NCBI RefSeq assembly: GCF_901000735.1
Contig: NC_081544.1
Location: forward strand, 36,407,235 to 36,471,234
Direction: 5' to 3'
Source of the DNA: Corylus avellana
Taxonomy: Eukaryota; Streptophyta; Magnoliopsida; Fagales; Betulaceae
Length of the DNA: 64,000 nt
Shown here: piece after piece, positions 50,104 to 61,100 of the stretch
How the letters are laid out: every line of letters begins with the position of its first letter
How positions within the stretch are numbered: position 1 is the first letter of the stretch
Notes under the pieces: generated by a model
Told to the model about the DNA's origin: nothing
Seen by the model: only the letters and a program-made list of their open reading frames with translations
The model's database searches: none
Translations under genes and position numbers: made by a program

Positions 50104-50583
50104 CCAAAAAGAAAAAGAAAAAGAAAAAGAAATATTAATTGGTTTAGTGGGTTTGGCCAATCCACCCCCAACGGCCAACCGGCCACTATATATTAACTTA
50201 TCCAAGAAGCAACTCAAAGTTAGCGGTTAATTCCAAAAGTAATGTGATAGTAGCAAAGGCATAATCTTGCTCTCCAATTTGTCACTTCATCAAATCAAAA
50301 TGAACGTAATGATTTAAACCTTTTTTAAAACTACTATGCCATTTACAACATATATGCTATCAAAAGGGCATCAGATTAGAAATACAAAGATAAACATATT
50401 TGAATAATGAATTCCAGCGAGCACAACGTTAATAGACACAAAATTTGATATAAAACTAAATAATAATTAGATAAAAATCCTGTAAGATAATTTACATTTG
50501 AATTTGACTTGTGGGCCCTACATACAAAAATGAGGTTTGTGGTGAATCGACACAATATTACTAAGATGAGAAACTTCATCTGC

Positions 50584-53500
50584 CTAATACAAACGCTTCC
50601 GACAGTCTTGCGCACCACAATAGCACGGCAACTTCTTTACTTTTCCATCAGGACCGACGACGCTATCAAGTTCGTATCCGTAGTCATAAGTTAGTTCCTA
50701 TTTGTAACACTGAACATTGTTATTCCGAGAAATCTGTTGATATATAAAATCTAAAACATAAATTAAAGTTCAAGCTATGGATTAGGTCCCAAAAATGTAA
50801 TTTAGAAATTATTAGGGCAAACCAAGGTATTAAGAACACTACCCAAAACGAAACTTTCATTATCATCATATTTGTTGAATGATGATGAGTGAAAATAGCA
50901 GGTCTATTACAAAAGGAGACAACAATGTCACTGGCTGTTCATGAAGGAGGTTCATATCCTCCAAACCTCTTCGTCAATTCTCTCCAAATTAGATATTAAA
51001 AGCAATGAAGCTACAACCCTCAAATGTGAAAGGGTTATAATTATAACCCTCACACACACACACACTACAATCATTAGCGTGTGCCGCTTAGCAAATGTTA
51101 ATACAATTTCCAACCTTTTATCAAATTTAAGTGTATAATTTGACAACTGAAAACATTACAATCATTAAAATTACTAAGAGAAAACACCATGACGACAAGC
51201 CTCAATTTCCACGCAAATCAAAGTAGGAACCATCTGAATTCACACTTTCATTATGCTTTGGGGCATAAAAATAAGATTAAATAAAAACAGTATAAAAATG
51301 AAGCAGAAAGAAGCTTTACCTGCATAGGAGGTACGTTATCCGCAGCAAACAAAATCACTCGCGCAAGTCTAACATCGTGGTGGGAACTCAAAACACACTG
51401 AACAAAGAGGTTAGGCTCACAGCTATGATTGATAAATCTGGCAACATTACCATAAGAACCTGCATCTAGGCAAAACTCAGGTCCATTTTCTGATATCTTG
51501 TCATATCTTTCCTTAGCATGACCACTTAAAGGTAGAGATACATCACGTAATCGCCGCTGCAGAGAAAAGAAACTTCAGAGGAATGTTCTGACATAAAATT
51601 ACAAGTGATCCAACTGATAGCTTCTGTATAAGATGACTCTAATCAAATAGGATGACTATAATTTAACCCTTTCTTTTTAACATTCTGTTGTACTTCAACA
51701 TAAAGAGCAAAAACCATTTAGCAAAAGTTTGCCTACCACCAACCAGGGAGAACAACACAATTACGCAAATATAAAGCTGCTGCAATTAAAAAAAAATAAT
51801 CCCCAAGTTGCGTGCTTCTTATATTTGAACAGTTAAATCCACCCAACAAGAAAGAAGAGATGTCAAATAGCCACAGAAACTACAATTCTTGCTTAACTGT
51901 ATTGGTACCTCTCTTCCTCCTATCTCATTCATTGTTTGCCAGCAATCAATGTCAAATATATAGTCATTCCCTGAGACATTGTCTAATTCATCATTCTTCC
52001 TGAGAATTCCAACATATTCACAAACTGGAGCACCTGAAGGAATAAAGTCCCTAGACCTAACAGCCCAGCCCTTATTCTCCGTACGATAGACCTGTTCAGA
52101 GAAAAGTGAATTATCATCTGTTACATAAGTTAGATACCCAGAAAACATTACTATTTGATTTTGGTTACAAGACCTCAAGTTGGTATTTCATTCCCTGCTG
52201 AGATGTACGATTGAGGCAACTAGGTCCACAGCCACATCTTGGACCACATTCAAACACAACATCCGTTGGTTCAACTAGTCTGGAAAAGAAACAAAACAAA
52301 AAAAAAAGTACAAAGCTTTCAAGATAAACATACATGGCTCACACATAAAATAAGACCAATAAATCTGAAACAGATACAGCAGAAACTTGATATCAAAATT
52401 CGAAAGAAAAAGAATGATTCAACATTAATGGAAAACATAAATCTTTAAACAATTCAACCAACATGTTTACTTCCAGGGCATTTACCCAAATAACTGAATA
52501 AGGCAAGCTACATAACAACAGAAAGACATGAAATGTGCAAAAATTGAATAAGAGGTCCGGGATCATGGATGATATATTACATAAATTACTTAGCAATCAT
52601 GTTTCTGATGGCCACCATTATGCACATCCTTTTAAGCCATCGTCTAGATTAAACTATAGACTATCCATATTTAAAATTTATCTCATTGACGTCAAACCAA
52701 CAGTACAAATCTCACCTGCCACCATCTTGGTGCACATATGGAAAGTCATTGCCATTAAGTCGAGCACAATCACACTTCGCAGCATTAGTACATTTTCCTT
52801 TGCAATTGCATCCGGGAGCATCCGGAGGGATAATTACATTTTCTGCAACTTGAATAGACTTGATATATTTAAAACCTACAATTCCAGTAATTGGTCAGAA
52901 GTAATGCCATCCACAAATAGGCAATTTGAATAGTCTACCAGCAAAGACAATAAAAAAAAAAAACAAGAAAGAGTAAAAACAGCAACACAGAAGGGCAGAG
53001 AAAAAACATTAAATTAACAAGAGAGGCCCTTAAGGATAAAACAAACATAAATTAGTCATTTGTCATTAGAGGAAAAGAAACCCCAGATAATGTCATTATA
53101 ACATCATCAAATGGAGTAAACGTTATGAAGAAATGAATAATTGCAGAAAACTTGAATTTTTCCTCATAAAATGTATTCCCTTGTAATTAAACATAAATTG
53201 CTAAAAAATTAGATATTAGAATTTACCTGAGGGTACAACAGGAGGAACATCACATATATTTGTAACAGGAATACATATATTCTCTTGACCACCACAGATG
53301 TCCTTACACACCAATCTAGAAAAACAACTGACTTAAGTTCAAATAATAAATCTGATGCGGATGAAATATACATATTCATTAGTATTCTCTAAAATATATA
53401 TATAACAAAAGGTCATAGCCCTAGTACACGGGAAGTACTTGTTCAGTAATGTGGCAGCTTATAGAATTCATACCCATCTAATTCAAAATGACCGTTAGAG

Positions 53501-55157
53501 ACTCGCCGCCTAGCAAAATCTACCTGATTCAAGAAGTCAAGCTAAAATTGAGACCAGTAATATGAGCAATAAAGATGTTTTCATCATTGGAAAGACCAGA
53601 AAAGATAATCAAGTACTAAAATATGACTTTTGTGCAGCCCAGAAATCCATTCGGAAGAAAATTTCAAACTGCAACCAAAAAGTATTCAAAAGGAAGAGTC
53701 AAAGCAAGAAAATGTACAAAAACTTTTGAGTCAAGTACCAGAAGAATAAGTCTATGTTGCACTAGATGAGATGTGGAACAGACATGCTAACAGAAATAAT
53801 TATTTGAAATCAGGACATGGACACAGCAAGAGTTCAATAAAATCTACAGAAATACTCAAGAAATACTTATTTACATATGAATAAAATCATGTACGGAAAT
53901 GAGAAAACCAAGACTCAACAATGAAAATGCTATGCATCACCTAGAAGAAAAGGCACAAGAGAGCACTAGTTTGCAAATAAAGTCTTAGTAATTCTCACCC
54001 AAATATCTATTTTTAAGGTGACATTATCCTCTCCATGCCCAAGGCAAGCAAGCTGAGCGCTCAACTTATTCAAATCATTAGAGGCATGTGGTATCAGACA
54101 TGTCTCCAACAAGTATTAGAGAATTGACAGCGCCCATTTTGAAATGCATTTTAAGATGTAATACTTAACTAGTTCAATGTCGGTGTGCTATAGGTAACAT
54201 TACAATCTTCTACCAAATGTGTTTTCAATATAAGAGCAACAATATCCCCCCAACCATGTATAACCGTGAGAATAATTCCATAGCAATAAATCAAAGTGCT
54301 TACACATTGTTCTTGGATCACTATATATAGTTCAAACTTAGGTTGTGACTGATACACAAAAATGCCAAGAGAAACAAAAAGAAGATTACTTGATTTGTGA
54401 CCAATTTGGGCTGTCCTTTAATTCGCTTTAAACGATACTTAAAAACAATATATCCAGCAACACCTCTCTCTTTCCAAAAATGATCAACCTAACAGATAAT
54501 GAAAAAGAAACACATTAGACATTTGGCCAGCTGAAGAATTTTATAAGGATATAATTATCAAAATGAAGTAATTTAGCAGAAAGATACAAGGAAAAAATTA
54601 TAGTCTGCCCCTATAAAATTAAGGAATCTAATATTGATTGCAAATCCGTAGGATATAAATAGACATATCATCTCTTTAAAAGGAAAATTCATTAAAATTA
54701 TCAGATCATTCAGAGTATTTAAGAGAGAGAGAATGAAGAAGAAACTAAGAAAAACAGTGAGGGGGCAATAATATCAGAAAAAGGATAAAAGGACAGAATC
54801 TAATTCCTTTCAATGCAAAAGCACTTACGATCAAAAAAAGACCTAAAAATGTCCAATTTTCCAACCACATATAAAAATCCCTAATTACTCTAAAAGAAGA
54901 TGCATGGACAAAATCAGAAAGATGTTTCAACAGAAGACAAAGAAAAAAAAGTAGATAAGTTACCAAATCAAATGTTATTTTTCAGAATCTAAAGATCATA
55001 AATAAATGAACTACAACGTCTCTCAGTGACCTATAAAGTACAGAAACAAATATTTATGGGTATGAAAATGAGATATGTGACAACATAGTGCAAACAATAC
55101 AGTAATTTTCAAAAAAGATAAGATAGAGATTTGATAAGAGTATAGTTATACCAATTG

Positions 55158-55193
<36 letters not shown>

Positions 55194-58100
55194 AGAAAGG
55201 GAGGTGCCATATCAACATTGATTGTCTCACATATTCTCATAAAAAGGTGACAATAGGTTTGTCAAAAATCTGTACTTGCAAGTTAATATTAGTTTTGTTT
55301 ATCATGCATGCATCCTAATTTATCCATAAAAAAATAAGGCATTGTAATTCCTCGAAATTAAATTCTTATTATGCACTTCATCCACTAAGATAAGAGATTT
55401 GTCCAATATCTCAAATTTTCCGCAATTTCAAGAAGTATCATATGTGGCAATATTTGAAAAGTATCAACAGGTATGTGTACGATATGGAAATGGGCTCCTT
55501 AGCTTGTCACCAGTTGTAGATTTGCACCAATTTCTACTTGTACTTCTAAAAGGAGGGAGAAGGAATATTTGCAAGGCAGAGGAATGAAAACAATATAATG
55601 AAAATCAATAAACGCCACTCTCCCCACCAAAAAAAAAGTGGCAAATGAACAATTAACACCATAACATAATACTATCAAATTTCTTAAATTTCAACGGCTC
55701 AAAGAGAAACAAAAAATATTCCAACAACTTTCAGACAAAAAATATTCCCACAACTTTCAGACAATAAAAACTATGAAAGCATAGCATTTATAATTCTAAA
55801 ATTACAAAGAATCAAATGCCTAATACATCCACGCATATGTATTGTTGGGAAAAATGACTACATCAAACTGAAGCTTAACCAAAATTATGGGAATGAACAA
55901 AATATAGGGGAAATAAATTGAAAGTAGCAGAGAAATAGTGAAGAAAATTACATGGTCTGTATCCATATAACTATTATATACTTTATTGAAGATTGAAGAT
56001 ATGATTGGACATTAGCAGTGGTCTCTCAATTAACACAAAAACAACTTTCATGGACTTTGGAAAAATTTATGGAATTCTTTGATAACAACCAAAAATCATA
56101 ATCTACCTTGTACAAACCATCATATGTGTAAACTTTGCGAGTATAACTACTAGCACATTTATGCCCACGTATCACTCTAACACATAAATCTTGATCCATG
56201 CTGTTCTGCAAAAGATAAAAATTACATATTGTAAACACCATTTAACAAAGAACACCTCACATTCAAAACACTATCTTCTTAGGTAAATGATGGTAAAAGA
56301 CTTGTTACCTTGCTTATTCCTGTATACAAAACAAACATATTATTGTCACACTAAATGTGTATTTTGAAGCCACAACATCCAATTCCATNNNNNNNNNNNN
56401 NNNNNNNNNNNNNNNNNNNNNNNNNNNNNNNNNNNNNNNNNNNNNNNNNNNNNNNNNNNNNNNNNNNNNNNNNNNNNNNNNNNNNNNNTATCAGAAAAAG
56501 GATAAAAGGACAGAATCTAATTCCTTTCAATGCAAAAGCACTTACGATCAAAAAAAGACCTAAAAATGTCCAATTTTCCAACCACATATAAAAATCCCTA
56601 ATTACTCTAAAAGAAGATGCATGGACAAAATCAGAAAGATGTTTCAACAGAAGACAAAGAAAAAAAAGTAGATAAGTTACCAAATCAAATGTTATTTTTC
56701 AGAATCTAAAGATCATAAATAAATGAACTACAACGTCTCTCAGTGACCTTTAAAGTACAGAAACAAATATTTATGGGTATGAAAATGAGATATGTGACAA
56801 CACACACACACACGTAGAAAGGGAGGTGCCATATCAACATTGATTGTCTCACATATTCTCATAAAAAGGTGACAATAGGTGGTTTGTCAAAAATCTGTAC
56901 TTGGCAAGTTAATATTAGTTTTGTTTATCATGCATGCATCCTAATTTATCCATAAAAAAATAAGGCATTGTAATTCCTCGAAATTAAATTCTTATTATGC
57001 ACTTCATCCACTAAGATAAGAGATTTGTCCAATATGTGGCCATGAGTAACTTCAATATGATTTTCATATCAATATCTCAAATTTTCCGCAATTTCAAGAA
57101 GTATCATATGTGGCAATATTTGAAAAGTATCAACAGGTATGTGTACGATATGGAAATGGGCTCCTTAGCTTGTCACCAGTTGTAGATTTGCACCAATTTC
57201 TACTTGTACTTCTAAAAGGAGGGAGAAGGAATATTTGCAAGGCAGAGGAATGAAAACAATATAATGAAAATCAATAAACGCCACTCTCCCCACCAAAAAA
57301 AAAGTGGCAAATGAACAATTAACACCATAACATAATACTATCAAATTTCTTAAATTTCAACGGCTCAAAGAGAAACAAAAAATATTCCCACAACTTTCAG
57401 ACAATAAAAACTATGAAAGCATAGCATTTATAATTCTAAAATTACAAAGAATCAAATGCCTAATACATCCACACATATGTATTGTTGGGAAAAATGACTA
57501 CATCAAACTGAAGCTTAACCAAAATTATGGGAATGAACAAAATATAGGGGAAATAAATTGAAAGTAGCAGAGAAATAGTGAAGAAAATTACATGGTCTGT
57601 ATCCATATAACTATTATATACTTTATTGAAGATTGAAGATATGATTGGACATTAGCAGTGGTCTCTCAATTAACACAAAAACAACTTTCATGGACTTTGG
57701 AAAAATTTATGGAATTCTTTGATAACAACCAAAAATCATAATCTACCTTGTACAAACCATCATATGTGTAAACTTTGCGAGTATAACTACTAGCACATTT
57801 ATGCCCACGTATCACTCTAACACATAAATCTTGATCCATGCTGTTCTGCAAAAGATAAAAATTACATATTGTAAACACCATTTAACAAAGAACACCTCAC
57901 ATTCAAAACACTATCTTCTTAGGTAAATGATGGTAAAAGACTTGTTACCTTGCTTATTCCTGTATACAAAACAAACATATTATTGTCACACTAAATGTGT
58001 ATTTTGAAGCCACAACATCCAATTCCATATGTAATTCAAAATTGCACAACGCATATTTTTTCATAAGTAATAACCAGTCTTATTAAAAGTGTAAGGCGCC

Positions 58101-61100
58101 CCAAAGTACACGATGCATATGATGTTGTTATAAAAAGATTTCAGATTAAATTACTCCATAGCATGATAGCTAAACCCTAAGGGTTTGACTCGGGCATTTG
58201 CCAATGATATTACCACCTGATTCTCTTAGCAAATCTAAGATTTATTGCAATTATGCTAAACTAAGATAAAAATATTTCTATTTATATCATTCACAATAAC
58301 ACAAAGGAGTATTTGAAATGTTACAAGAATAAAACTTAAATTTCCAGTTAGCTCTAATGATTTTAAACTAATAACAATTCATTGGGCAGGTGCTCCAGAA
58401 AATTGACAACTAAATTTTTTTAAGCATTTTTTAATCCTCTTATTTCATGTTGTCCTCGTATTGGGACCAATGCATTAATGAATTCAAGTCAATTCAAATA
58501 ATTGAATAAAATGGAAGGAATTTAAAGTAAATTCATTACAATTATTAAGGAAATGAATTGATTTTACACTCCAATTTATTTGTATATAGTATACATGGCT
58601 TGAAGTAAAATTCAATTTCATTTAAAGTTTTGAGTAAAATGTATCATATAAAATTTTTAAAAAAAGTTAAATCATTCACATATATTCTTTTATATGTTAA
58701 GAAAATCCAAGAGAGAGAGAGAGAGAGAAAACATTCTTTTCAGGTGTTGGAAGGTTATACGTCAGGATAAAAATATATGTTTTACATTTCATATAAAAGG
58801 GTCTTATGTGACATGAAATGAATTGGAATTAGACAAATTTTTATGGGATTTGATCTTTTGTTCACCAATTCACATTCGCAAGTTGAGGTTCCAAACACAT
58901 AAATTGAATTCAAATTCAATTCATTTTGATTCCAAACACATGAACTGGGGAAATCTATTCAGATTCAATTCAATTTGGCCCATTCATGGGCTTCCAAACA
59001 AGCAATTAAGTAAATCCTAACCTAGTAGGAAGTGTGTAATTTTGACTAAACTATGGGGTTTTATACCTCAGACCTATGGTGTCTCTATATGCGCATTTGT
59101 ATTTACAAGTGCTTGCACGAAAACGAACTCAGTTACTAGTTATTAACTTATTCAACATTACTTTCACTTTAGAAGACAAAATAACATTTTAAACATCGGA
59201 AGAATAAATTCCAAATTTCCATAAGCACAATAATTACCCATGTCATCAAATTACTAAATATTGAAGAGTGTAATCTATATTCCATATTACACACCTTAAG
59301 AGCTAAATTACCACGACACATAACTTGATCCTTAATTTGACGCTTATTGCCAAGTAAGTCATTTCCACCTTGACCTGTATACACAACTTCTTCTGCATTA
59401 TCAACATCATCTTCATATTGGCCAGACAACACGATTGAAACGGCAAGTGGCAAGGAAAAGTTCTGGTACTCCTTCTGCATAATCGGAGAGTTTATTAAAC
59501 TTATAGACTCACAATGCAATCCACAGACAAAATTTCCAATTTTTAAAATTCTAGTCATTAAGCAATTGTGCACCATGATGTTTTAGAATAGAGTTTACTG
59601 GTTCAGAGACAACTACTGTAAAATCCCTATCATGAATACTTGATAAGGTCAATTTCTAGCTTTGGGGTAATCCTTCACTACAAAGATAATTGGTATTCAA
59701 GTTCATAACAAAATTCACGATCCACCACATAAAAGAGGTTCCAAGACCATTTCATCCATAATCATTATCTTGTCAAGATATTTCAATTTCCTTCGCATCT
59801 CAAGCATTTAAATCTTCATTTTTTCACAAACTTTAAAATATATTGAAAGTTTCAAGTACAATTTGATGACTTTGACTCAATGATCAACTATGAGTTTATA
59901 TGCATTTAACTTTCAATATATATGCTTAGAAACTTTAACAGTAAATTATATGCTTGGATGCCTTTTAACTTATTGTTGAATACACACTCTACTAACCAAC
60001 TGCCACAGAATTCTTAATTGATTGTAGATACACTACCATTTTGCAAGATTCTCCAATATAATCAATTCCACTCAACCAAAGTCCATGAAGACCTACAGCC
60101 ACCATTTCAGCCCGAGAATAGAATTGATGCCCGACATCAATACCTGCATTAAAAGTAACAACAAAAATTTGATATAAATGTATATAGAAACCATATAATT
60201 ATTAATGTTATTCATAAAAGACTAGAGAGCAAATATCTACACCCAAACAGACAACAGGTCTTTATGCACCTGGTAGATGACCTATTTTCTTAGGATACAA
60301 AATTTTATTTGACTTCACCATCTGCATAATTCACAAAGCACTAGTAAGGAAATGCAGTAACAAAATAGATCAAAGTTACCTTACACTGCAGTACATTGAA
60401 GTTACCTTAACTATTTCCATATAGGAAAAAAATAGAAGTCGCTAGCCAGCTTCAATATTATGTTCATTCCAACAAATTTACTACAATTCAATCATTAACC
60501 TAGTATAGAAACAAGGATATATATAGAATTTTTTTCTTTTATATTATATACGATATATATCTTGGGATAAATAAGAAGGGGTCTTAACTTTCACATTAAG
60601 GAAAAGAAAGAGAAGTTGCTTTCAGCTTTAATATCTTTTTTCTTTGGGGGTTAAGTTATTTAAAATAAAGCTAATGGCATTAAATTTCCTATTATACAAT
60701 ATAGTCAGTAGAAAAAAATAGTAATGTTACAAGACAAACAGCAAAAGTCCTTGTGCCTGCCTATTTATATGAACACTTTTAGGCATCACTATTTGCAAGT
60801 TTAAATGCACCTCTACCTATTAACAACATTTATAATTGGATATGATTTCAGCATTATCGTGATTTTTGTCAATACACCAAAAATGCATTAGTAATAAGAA
60901 AAACTAAGAGCAGCGCTAGCTAAACCACATTTCTTCAATGACCGAGGCTGAATAGAAAACATGTGTGATATATGTTAACACATAAACCAGCAACTTGCCT
61001 CAGAAATTGCCTTCAGATCAGGTCGCTTGGAACATCTCCTTGAATAATCATCTGATGCATTCCCATTCTGCAAACATTTGTAGCATTAATGTAAACAACC

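Noticed and set aside
49938..50230. Three Gly/Pro/Trp-rich frames on both strands
   Set aside because: They are translations of the GC-rich hairpin repeats, palindromic on both strands, with no family resemblance.
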